Positions 34,891 to 41,936 of a stretch of 64,000 nucleotides of DNA are shown here, in pieces. This DNA comes from Litoribrevibacter albus (GTDB lineage: Bacteria; Pseudomonadota; Gammaproteobacteria; Pseudomonadales; Litoribrevibacteraceae). The stretch lies in assembly GCF_030159995.1 (NCBI RefSeq), contig NZ_BSNM01000003.1:186001-250000 (forward strand), in the 5' to 3' direction. Numbering within the stretch: position 1 is the first letter of the stretch; each line of letters begins with the position of its first letter. The notes below the pieces were generated by a model. The model did no database searches. It was not told where the DNA came from and worked only from the letters and a program-made list of their open reading frames with translations. The translations under genes were made by a program, and so were the position numbers.

Positions 34891-36822
34891 ATGAATTTAT
34901 TGCAATTGGATCAAGTCTGTTTGGCTTATGGTGATAAGCCCCTTCTCGAAAGTGCATCTCAAACCATTAACAAAGGTGACCGAATTGCCATTATTGGTCG
35001 AAATGGGCAGGGCAAATCCTCTTTGCTCAAATTGGTGTCTGGCGAGCAGCTTCCTGATAGTGGAGATATTATCCGTCATGACGGTTTGAAGATTGGGGTC
35101 TTACAGCAAGATTTGCCGGATGCTGATGATGAAACCGTCTATCAGGTGGTTGCTGGTGGCTTGGCAGAAGTGGGCCAATTTATTGCCGAATATCATGCCT
35201 TAACGACAGATCCTAATGCTGATTTAGAAAAGTTAGCCAAAATTCAGAGCGAGATTGAAGCCAGAGATGGTTGGTCTCTGGAACAAAAGGTTGATCAGAT
35301 ACTTAAGCGGCTAAAGCTGCCTGAAGACAAAAAAATGTCAGAGCTTTCGGGTGGGTGGCGCCGACGAGTCGTTCTTGGTAGAGCACTCGTTTCTGAGCCT
35401 GATTTGTTGTTGCTGGATGAACCGACCAACCATTTGGATATCCTGGCCATTGAGTGGCTAGAACAGCAATTGACCCAATTTGAAGGCAGTATTCTTTTGA
35501 TCACCCACGATCGGAGTTTCCTGAAGTCGGTAGCGAATCGGATTTGGGAATTGGATCGAGGCAATTTAACCAGTTGGGATTGTTCGTACGAGCAGTTCCT
35601 GGTTCGTAAAGAAGAATGGTTAGCTGCTGAAGAAAAGCACTGGCAAGAATTCGATAAGAAGCTGGCACAAGAAGAGGTATGGATTCGTCAGGGCATTAAA
35701 GCCCGGCGTACCCGTAATGAAGGGCGAGTCAGAGCTTTAAAGGCAATGCGGCAAGAGCGCACAGAGCGCAGAACCCGGGTTGGTAAAGCGTCTTTTGCAA
35801 TTAGCTCGGGGGATCGTTCAGGTAAGTTGGTTGCTGAGTTGAAATCGGTTTCTCATGCATACGGTGATCAGAAGATTCTTGATGATTTTAATTTCTTACT
35901 TATGCGTGGTGACCGAGTCGGTTTGATTGGGCCGAATGGTGTTGGTAAGAGTACTCTTCTAAAAATTATTTTAGGGCAACTGACTCCTGATTCGGGTGAT
36001 GTGCGTTTGGGCACGAAAATGGAAGTGGCCTATTTTGAACAGCTTAGAAGTCAGCTCGATCTAGAAAAAAGCGTCATTGATAACGTGTCGGAAGGGCGGG
36101 ATAGCATTTCCATTGGTGGGCAAAATAAACACATCATTGGTTATTTAAATGATTTTCTATTTACGCCTGAGCGTTCTCGTACCCCGGTGAAAGCCTTATC
36201 CGGTGGAGAAAAGAACCGGGTGTTGCTGGCACGCCTCTTTAGTCAGCCTGCAAATGTTTTGGTTCTTGATGAGCCGACCAACGATTTGGACATGGAAACA
36301 TTGGAGCTGTTGGAAGAGTTACTGATGGACTTTGACGGTACCATTATTCTAGTGAGCCATGACCGTTCTTTCTTGGATAATGTGGTCAGTAACTCCCTGA
36401 TCTTCCACGGAAACGGTGTGGTTGAAGAAATCATTGGTGGATTTAACGATTGGCAATCTTCCGGAGGGAAATTTAAATTCTTGGATCAAGGCAGCCAAGA
36501 GGCTAAACGTCCAGAAGAAAAGACGGATTCAGTGAGTTCCTCAACCGTTCAGAGCACAAAAACTGAGAATTCAGATACTGATAAACCTAAGCCCAAAAAG
36601 CTCAGTTATAAATTACAGCGAGAGCTGGATATGATGCCGGATCAATTGGCTGAGCAGGAGGCTGTTGTTGAAGCGTTGCAGGAAGAGACTTCCGCAGCTG
36701 ATTTTTATCAGCAGGATCATGAGCTGGTGACCAACAAACTTCAGGCGCTAGCCGAAGAAGAGGAAAAGTTGGAAGTTCTTATGGAGCGTTGGGTTGAGTT
36801 GGAAGCGATGGCTGAAGGCTAA
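34891..36822 (+). CDS. uup: ABC-F type ATPase Uup
   Basis: ATG 34891 is favoured over GTG 34882 because GTGGGA then serves as ribosome binding site and the product (MNLLQLDQVCLAYGDKPLL) aligns with Uup. About 643 residues. Two ABC domains follow: Walker A GRNGQGKSS and GPNGVGKST, signatures LSGGWRRR and LSGGEKNR, and Walker B LLLLDEPTNHLD and LVLDEPTNDLD. The inter-domain linker and a C-terminal coiled coil of about 85 residues (QRELDMMPDQLAEQEAVVE onward) mark it as Uup rather than EttA or YheS. There are no membrane segments. Such proteins act on ribosomes, and Uup affects transposon excision and ribosome assembly. Confidence 0.92.
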   Translation: MNLLQLDQVCLAYGDKPLLESASQTINKGDRIAIIGRNGQGKSSLLKLVSGEQLPDSGDIIRHDGLKIGVLQQDLPDADDETVYQVVAGGLAEVGQFIAEYHALTTDPNADLEKLAKIQSEIEARDGWSLEQKVDQILKRLKLPEDKKMSELSGGWRRRVVLGRALVSEPDLLLLDEPTNHLDILAIEWLEQQLTQFEGSILLITHDRSFLKSVANRIWELDRGNLTSWDCSYEQFLVRKEEWLAAEEKHWQEFDKKLAQEEVWIRQGIKARRTRNEGRVRALKAMRQERTERRTRVGKASFAISSGDRSGKLVAELKSVSHAYGDQKILDDFNFLLMRGDRVGLIGPNGVGKSTLLKIILGQLTPDSGDVRLGTKMEVAYFEQLRSQLDLEKSVIDNVSEGRDSISIGGQNKHIIGYLNDFLFTPERSRTPVKALSGGEKNRVLLARLFSQPANVLVLDEPTNDLDMETLELLEELLMDFDGTIILVSHDRSFLDNVVSNSLIFHGNGVVEEIIGGFNDWQSSGGKFKFLDQGSQEAKRPEEKTDSVSSSTVQSTKTENSDTDKPKPKKLSYKLQRELDMMPDQLAEQEAVVEALQEETSAADFYQQDHELVTNKLQALAEEEEKLEVLMERWVELEAMAEG

Positions 36823-36858
36823 CGTTTTAAGATCGTCCGGTTCGTGTGCTGGAAACGA

Positions 36859-36896
36859 CCCCTTATGGCTTTAAAAATTCGCCATAAGGGGCGTTT
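36859..36896. terminator. Terminator between uup and the usp gene
   Basis: An 11-base stem, CCCCTTATGGC (36859-36869) with GCCATAAGGGG (36881-36891), closes an 11-base A/T-rich loop, with CGTTTTC after it. T-containing flanks on both strands suggest use by both convergent genes. Confidence 0.75.
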
Positions 36897-36905
36897 TCTA
36901 TAGAT

Positions 36906-37334
36906 CTATATTCTTACCGCCAATACATCATATTCAGCATGATGAATTACATCAGAAGCGTGAGAGCCTAATAGTAAGGCCAAGCCATGTCGGCCATGAC
37001 TGCCAACAATGACGAGATCGGCGTCAATCTCTTTGGCTTTACGGTGGACTTCAGCATTCACTGAGCCTACAACAACATCAGTTTCCACTACCTCTATGCC
37101 TGTTTTGTTGATGAGTTGACGCATATTCTCTTTGGCATGCTCAATAAGTTGATCTTGTATTTCTACAACATCAAAAGGAATGTCTCCGCCAAAAGCAAAA
37201 GCAAAAGGTTCAATGGTGTGAAGGACATGAATTTTCGAGCCAAACGCATTAACAAAGGTTTTAGCTGGTTCAATTACCTTTTCTGATTCTTCCGACAGAT
37301 CGACTGCCAATAGAATGGTTGAATAGTTGGTCAT
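36906..37334 (-). CDS. Universal stress protein, UspA family
   Basis: A 142-residue single Usp domain. It starts TNYSTILLAVDLSEESEKV and ends with the nucleotide-binding loop VGSHGRHGLALLLGSHASDV and HHAEYDVLAVR, the G-2x-G-9x-G-S pattern of ATP-binding members. AGAGGAT lies seven bases before the ATG. A near-perfect FNR box at 37556-37569 is placed 21 bases from a TATCAT -10 element on this strand, so oxygen limitation probably induces it. In Pseudomonas aeruginosa several usp genes are Anr-controlled and aid anaerobic survival, which fits. Confidence 0.93.
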   Translation of the reverse strand: MTNYSTILLAVDLSEESEKVIEPAKTFVNAFGSKIHVLHTIEPFAFAFGGDIPFDVVEIQDQLIEHAKENMRQLINKTGIEVVETDVVVGSVNAEVHRKAKEIDADLVIVGSHGRHGLALLLGSHASDVIHHAEYDVLAVRI

Positions 37335-37526
37335 CCTTTAATCCTCTGTTGTCTTGCTCATCAGGTTTCCGTATTTGTCTGTGGCCTTTAAGGTTTCTGA
37401 AAGGCACATGACGCTTTTTACTTCAAACAATTTACCGGGTTACGAGATCCTCAAGTAAATTATTTTCGTAGACCATTTCCTTTTACTATGATCTTATTAT
37501 TGAAGTAAGTGCTTGATCTTTCAACT

Positions 37527-37569
37527 TTATGATAAGTGTGTGACAAAAGTTGGAATTGGTTTAAATCAA
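37527..37569 (-). promoter_or_regulatory. FNR/Anr-dependent promoter for the usp gene
   Basis: TTGGTTTAAATCAA at 37556-37569 matches the FNR consensus TTGATNNNNATCAA at nine of ten fixed positions. On the minus strand a TATCAT hexamer (37529-37534) lies 21 bases downstream of the box, almost exactly the class II (-41.5) geometry. The gene for an FNR-type regulator is 2.1 kb away. For the + strand gene at 37608 the box would put the start point almost on the ATG, so that target is less likely. Confidence 0.72.
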
Positions 37570-37607
37570 TGTTTTTCTTAAATTTAGAGCGTAATTAGGG
37601 TGATGTA

Positions 37608-38156
37608 ATGCAGCTTTGGGTGATTGTCGCTGGTTTGGCATTTTTGATGGTGCTTGGATCTATTTTGTGGATTATGCCCTCTAAGCGTGATCGACGAATT
37701 GCAGGTCTTCGCCAAGCGGCCATCATCAAAGGTGTTCGCGTTAAATTAATTAAATACCCGTTAATCAATTTATCCGGGCGAGTGGAAGAAGGCGCTGTCG
37801 ATGCGGCAGGTTATTCATTTGATGGAGTTGAAAGCAATAGGCTTCATTCGGGATGGATGCTTATTCGAAGTCATCATAATGTTGAAGAGACTTCATCCTC
37901 TTCCTCGTTTGCAGGATGGGATTGGTATATTAACCAAGGTGAATTACCTCTAGCTATAATACAGCATATTGAGTCATTGCTAGGTGCTTATAAAGAGCAA
38001 CTTCATGCAGTGTCGATATTGTCCGGAGGGATAACCATAGGTTGGAATGAAGATGGAACGGCTGACGATGTCATCAAATTTGAAGATTGGGCTAATACCC
38101 TCAGAGGGCTACTTGGTGACTATTTTGCATCTTTAGATGAACATGAAGGAGAGTGA
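37608..38156 (+). CDS. Membrane-anchored protein of unknown function
   Basis: A 182-residue protein with AGGGTGA ahead of its ATG. One N-terminal membrane helix (LWVIVAGLAFLMVLGSILWIM, residues 3-23) is followed by a basic patch SKRDRRIAGLRQAA and a soluble, mainly cytosolic domain with VRVKLIKYPLINLSGRVE, FAGWDWYINQGELP and GGITIGWNEDGTADDVI. The N-terminal layout, helix then K/R-rich segment, recalls YajC-like anchors, but the rest does not match any family I can name. The FNR box upstream more probably serves the divergent usp gene. Confidence 0.7.
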   Translation: MQLWVIVAGLAFLMVLGSILWIMPSKRDRRIAGLRQAAIIKGVRVKLIKYPLINLSGRVEEGAVDAAGYSFDGVESNRLHSGWMLIRSHHNVEETSSSSSFAGWDWYINQGELPLAIIQHIESLLGAYKEQLHAVSILSGGITIGWNEDGTADDVIKFEDWANTLRGLLGDYFASLDEHEGE

Positions 38157-38227
38157 AGTCCCGTTTTCGGTAATAACAAGGATATTTCAACTAAAATGAA
38201 ATATGGATCATTGGCAAGGAGTGCATT

Positions 38228-39601
38228 ATGCCATCAGAAGTAATTGATTATTCAGTATTATCACCCGTCGGAAGTTTGGATATTCTATCCATCAATGAAA
38301 TCAATCAGTTAAGCGGCCTTAATAAAGGCAAACTCTATGAAATGTTCAGACGTTGTTCTCTGGCTGTTATGAACAGTGGCATTGATAACGACGACATTGA
38401 ACAGTTAGAAAATCAGTATTTGGATTTTGAAATTAGTATTGTTCCTCAAGCGCGTGGTGCTTGTATCGCTGTTCAAAATGCACCAGCGAGGGCATTTGTC
38501 GATGGAAAAATGATTCAGGGGGTCAAAGAAAATCTTTTTTCCGTTCTCAGAGATATTATTCATTTAAGCAGTCAGTTGGATCTGGACTTATTGCATGAGG
38601 AAGGCAATGGTCCTCTAATCACGGAAGCGGTTTTTCATACCTTGCGTCAGGCGAATGCTCTCCAGGCACGTGTTGATCCTAATATTATTGTTTGTTGGGG
38701 TGGACACTCCATTAGTGAGCATGAATACGACTACACCAAGGAAGTTGGCTATCAATTAGGGCTCAGAGGCTTTGATATCTGCACTGGCTGTGGTCCTGGG
38801 GCGATGAAGGGGCCGATGAAAGGTGCCAATGTTGCTCATGTGAAGCAGCGTATCAGAAACCCTAGATACATAGGTCTAACTGAACCAGGCATTATTGCAG
38901 CGGAATCCCCAAATCCGATTGTAAATGAGCTAATTATTTTGCCGGACATCGAAAAACGTCTGGAAGCCTTTGTACGATTGGGGCATGGCATAGTCGTGTT
39001 CCCAGGAGGGGCAGGAACTGCGGAAGAGATTCTCTACTTATTAGGTGTACTCATGGGGAATAAGCATGGTGCTGAAATTCCTGTGTATTTTACGGCCCCT
39101 AAAGAGTCCGAAGCGTATTTCCGACAGATCGACGAGTTTATTGGAGATACTTTGGGGCCTGAAGCTCAAAAACTTTATGAGATCATCATTGATGACCCTG
39201 AGAAGGTGGCTGTTGAGTTGAAGGCCAGAATGACTGAGGTGAAAGAACATCGTAAGGCGCGAAAAGATGCCTACTACTTTAACTGGATGTTGGATATTGC
39301 TGCTGTCTTTCAAGAGCCGTTTATTCCAACCCATGCATCGATGTCTGAATTAAACCTGAATACGGGGCAGGAGCCTCACATGCTGGCCTCTCAGTTACGA
39401 CGAGCTATGTCCGGTATTGTAGCGGGGAATGTCAAAGAGCAGGGAATTGCAGAGATTCACAAGCATGGCCCGTTCAAGTTGCACGGTGAAACTAACTTGA
39501 TGAAGAAACTGGATACACTGCTAACTTCTTTTGTTCAGCAGAAGCGAATGAAATTACCGGGCAGTAAATACGTACCTTGTTATCAGGTGGTTACTGACTG
39601 A
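38228..39601 (+). CDS. ppnN: Nucleotide 5'-monophosphate nucleosidase PpnN
   Basis: A 457-residue cytosolic protein, the expected length for PpnN (YgdH). A DUF4478 N-domain (residues 10-130) is followed by a LOG-type Rossmann domain with VCWGGHSISEHEYDYTKEVG, CTGCGPGAMKGPMKGANVAH and the signature VFPGGAGTAEEILYLLG, and then a DUF3412 C-domain. PpnN splits purine and pyrimidine monophosphates into base and ribose 5-phosphate. In Escherichia coli it is activated by (p)ppGpp, tuning growth resumption after starvation. The gene has its own AAGGAGT site and a strong terminator. Confidence 0.93.
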   Translation: MPSEVIDYSVLSPVGSLDILSINEINQLSGLNKGKLYEMFRRCSLAVMNSGIDNDDIEQLENQYLDFEISIVPQARGACIAVQNAPARAFVDGKMIQGVKENLFSVLRDIIHLSSQLDLDLLHEEGNGPLITEAVFHTLRQANALQARVDPNIIVCWGGHSISEHEYDYTKEVGYQLGLRGFDICTGCGPGAMKGPMKGANVAHVKQRIRNPRYIGLTEPGIIAAESPNPIVNELIILPDIEKRLEAFVRLGHGIVVFPGGAGTAEEILYLLGVLMGNKHGAEIPVYFTAPKESEAYFRQIDEFIGDTLGPEAQKLYEIIIDDPEKVAVELKARMTEVKEHRKARKDAYYFNWMLDIAAVFQEPFIPTHASMSELNLNTGQEPHMLASQLRRAMSGIVAGNVKEQGIAEIHKHGPFKLHGETNLMKKLDTLLTSFVQQKRMKLPGSKYVPCYQVVTD

Positions 39602-39621
39602 AATGATATTTCATAGGTAAT

Positions 39622-39653
39622 AAAAAAGCCCGGTTTCTATGCCGGGCTTTTTT
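39622..39653. terminator. Terminator after ppnN (bidirectional)
   Basis: A 12-base stem, AAAAAAGCCCGG (39622-39633) with CCGGGCTTTTTT (39642-39653), has an eight-base loop. The A and T tracts allow use by ppnN and by the convergent fnr gene. Confidence 0.9.
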
Positions 39654-39696
39654 ATGAACCAGTTATTGTATAACCGGTTTCAGTGAGAGCGGACTA

Positions 39697-40476
39697 TTAA
39701 CCCGCTACTCGTTTACCGCAAGCACTGGCTGTTCCATCTTGAAGGTCGGCAAGTTCATAAAGACCATCAACGTCCAGCAGTTCAATGTCTCGGCTGCTGT
39801 CCAGGAAGCGTAGCAATTCTTTTTGTTGGAACTTACTGAAAATACGGCTAACCGTTTCTACCGCTAAGCCTAGGAAGTTACCTAAGTCGTTTCTCGACAT
39901 AGTTAGACGGAAGCGGGTTGCAGAGTATCCACGGCGGTGGAATCGTTCTGAGACTGAAACTAGGAAAGTAGCAAGACGCTGCTCAGATGTTTTCTTACTT
40001 AAAAGAAGCATCATTTGTTGGTCTTCAGAGATTTCCTGGCTCATGCTTTGAAGTACCTGATCACGTAGTTCAGGCAGATCATCCGCTAACGCATCCAGGC
40101 TGTCGTATGGAATGTCACATACGGTTGTCGTTTCCAGTGCGACGGTGGTAATAGGGTATTTTTTATTAAATAACCCATTAAGACCAATCATCTCACCCGC
40201 AAAGTGGAAGCCAACAATTTGTTCTTCTCCAGAAGGACTGGTAATAAAGCTCTTCACACTGCCTGATCGAATAGCAAGCACAGAATGGAAATCATCCCCC
40301 TGGCGCCATAATGTTTGACCTTTTTGATAAGGTCGACCACGTTTAATGATTGCATCAAAACGGTCAATATCTTGCTCGTGAAGTGATAAGGGTAAGCAGA
40401 GTGAGCTCAATGAGCAGTCCTGGCAGCTAACTGCGGTACCGCACCCTTTAACGCTAGTGATTGTTTTCTGAGACAT
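39697..40476 (-). CDS. fnr: FNR/Anr-type oxygen-sensing transcription regulator
   Basis: A 259-residue CRP/FNR family regulator. Cysteines 18, 21 and 27 (SCQDCSLSSLC) plus Cys120 (TTVCDIP) reproduce the spacing of the four ligands of the oxygen-labile [4Fe-4S] cluster in Escherichia coli FNR; Cys12 is an extra. A cyclic-nucleotide-fold beta roll covers residues 35-150, and the winged helix has recognition element VETVSRIFSKF with the E-x-x-S-R that reads TTGAT half sites. The neighbouring cbb3 oxidase block is the classical target. In Pseudomonas the orthologue is called anr. Confidence 0.94.
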   Translation of the reverse strand: MSQKTITSVKGCGTAVSCQDCSLSSLCLPLSLHEQDIDRFDAIIKRGRPYQKGQTLWRQGDDFHSVLAIRSGSVKSFITSPSGEEQIVGFHFAGEMIGLNGLFNKKYPITTVALETTTVCDIPYDSLDALADDLPELRDQVLQSMSQEISEDQQMMLLLSKKTSEQRLATFLVSVSERFHRRGYSATRFRLTMSRNDLGNFLGLAVETVSRIFSKFQQKELLRFLDSSRDIELLDVDGLYELADLQDGTASACGKRVAG

Positions 40477-40660
40477 AAGCTTCAGCTTCCGTAAGTTTTG
40501 GTAATTTATAACACAGCTTTACCATTCTTAAAAGCACGTTTGTGGTGCATTTTCTAGCTATGCGCTCTAGTGACTAAAAAAAGAAATGCATCGACTATCT
40601 TATGCAAAATTCACTTTACTAACTGATAGTATAGATGTTTAAAAAAGCGCACTCTAATGG

Positions 40661-41662
40661 TTAATGCTGCATCTGCGAGTGATCCATTTTTGAATGGTCA
40701 ATCTCAGGTGTTTGATCATTGATACCTTGTATCGATGGTTCTTCTGTCTTCTCTCTATGAATCATATGATCGTCCCCATTCTGCTCATGGCTAATCGGAG
40801 TCTTGATCATGTCATCGTGATTCATTTGTGAATGATCCATGGTTGAATGATCGATTGCAGAATGATTCATGCTCGAATGATCAGGGCCAGACGAATTATG
40901 CTGCATTGTACTATGATCATGATCACTATGCTCTGAATGATTTGTATGATCTGTGTGAGTCGTGTGGTTTGCATGATTTCCGTGGCCGAGCAGATGTTGG
41001 CCATTTCCCCAGATAATCCATAGCCCCATCAATATCATCATTATGGCAGCTAAGTTTCGGATGTTTTTGTTACGGATAATGTTGCTGAGCTGGGATGCTA
41101 GTAAACCTGTTGCTAGCATTGTAGGTAAGGTGCCGAGACCAAAGGCAAACATAACTAGTGCGGAGCTGGTTGGAGAAGCATTGGCTGAAGCAAGCACTAG
41201 GGTGCTATAAACCAGTCCACAAGGAAGCCATCCCCAAAGTAAACCAAGGGATAAGGATTTATAAACGGTATCTGCTGGTAGGAAAGGCTTAGTGAGCGGT
41301 TGAATACGTTTCCATATCCATTGTCCTGGCTTTTCTATTTTTGTAATTGCGCGAGACCAGTCAGCAATGTATAGCCCCATCAGCACAATGAAAACGCCGG
41401 CAATCAGTCGAAGTATCATACCGACGGTCGGGCTAAGATTAGCAAGAAGAGAGCTGGCTAAACCAATTAGAAAACCTGCTCCGGTGTAGCTGGTGATTCG
41501 CCCTAGATTGAACGCCAGATTTTTGCTGAAGCGCTGGGAAATATTGCCTTGGCTATTTAGACCAAACGTGGCCGTAATGCCTCCACACATTCCTATACAG
41601 TGTGCGCCACCAAGTAAACCAATAAGCAGGGCAGCGGTAAATGAGAGGGTATCAACGGTCAT
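40661..41662 (-). CDS. TauE/SafE-type membrane protein with His/Met-rich C-terminal tail
   Basis: A 333-residue protein of the sulfite exporter TauE/SafE or DsbD-like 'urease accessory UreH-like' membrane group found next to ccoS. Residues 1-220 hold about six membrane helices, with GGAHCIGMCGGI near the start, a Cys/Met pair typical of this group, and WLPCGLVYSTLVLA. The last 110 residues are soluble and extremely His-rich (about 22 His) with repeated DHSxMxHS units such as DHSTMDHSQMNH. Together with the adjacent CcoI copper ATPase, this points to copper handling for cbb3 oxidase assembly. Transport direction and substrate are not proven. Confidence 0.82.
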   Translation of the reverse strand: MTVDTLSFTAALLIGLLGGAHCIGMCGGITATFGLNSQGNISQRFSKNLAFNLGRITSYTGAGFLIGLASSLLANLSPTVGMILRLIAGVFIVLMGLYIADWSRAITKIEKPGQWIWKRIQPLTKPFLPADTVYKSLSLGLLWGWLPCGLVYSTLVLASANASPTSSALVMFAFGLGTLPTMLATGLLASQLSNIIRNKNIRNLAAIMMILMGLWIIWGNGQHLLGHGNHANHTTHTDHTNHSEHSDHDHSTMQHNSSGPDHSSMNHSAIDHSTMDHSQMNHDDMIKTPISHEQNGDDHMIHREKTEEPSIQGINDQTPEIDHSKMDHSQMQH

Positions 41663-41695
41663 GTGTGGGCCTGTTATATCTTGATTGGCAGAAGG

Positions 41696-41920
41696 TTATT
41701 CTGGTTTGTTGGATGGCGTGTCGGAATTCGTGTCCGAATTGTTTTTCTTAATGGGTTTGGCATCATCTGGCAGCAAATCTTCATCGTCATCGAAGAGAAT
41801 TTTATGCGCAGGCGTTTCCATATCATCAAACTGGCCACTTTTGATGTTCCATACCAGCGTAATAACGGCAATGGTCAAAAAGATAATTGAGATAGGAATT
41901 AAGAAAAGGATACTGTCCAC
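41696..41920 (-). CDS. ccoS: cbb3 oxidase assembly protein CcoS
   Basis: A 74-residue single-span protein. The N-terminal helix (SILFLIPISIIFLTIAVITL) is followed by the family signature WNIKSGQFDDMETPAHKILF and DDDED, and the tail is acidic and polar. Other frames across this spot are open too, but only this one gives the CcoS signature. CcoS is needed for cofactor (heme or copper) insertion into the CcoN subunit. It lies 16 bases after ccoI. Confidence 0.93.
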   Translation of the reverse strand: MDSILFLIPISIIFLTIAVITLVWNIKSGQFDDMETPAHKILFDDDEDLLPDDAKPIKKNNSDTNSDTPSNKPE

Positions 41921-41936
41921 ACACGTTACCTCAAGT

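Noticed and set aside
37512-37525. Second FNR-like word TTGATCTTTCAAC near the usp promoter
   Set aside because: Only the first half matches the consensus; the second half lacks ATCAA in the right phase.
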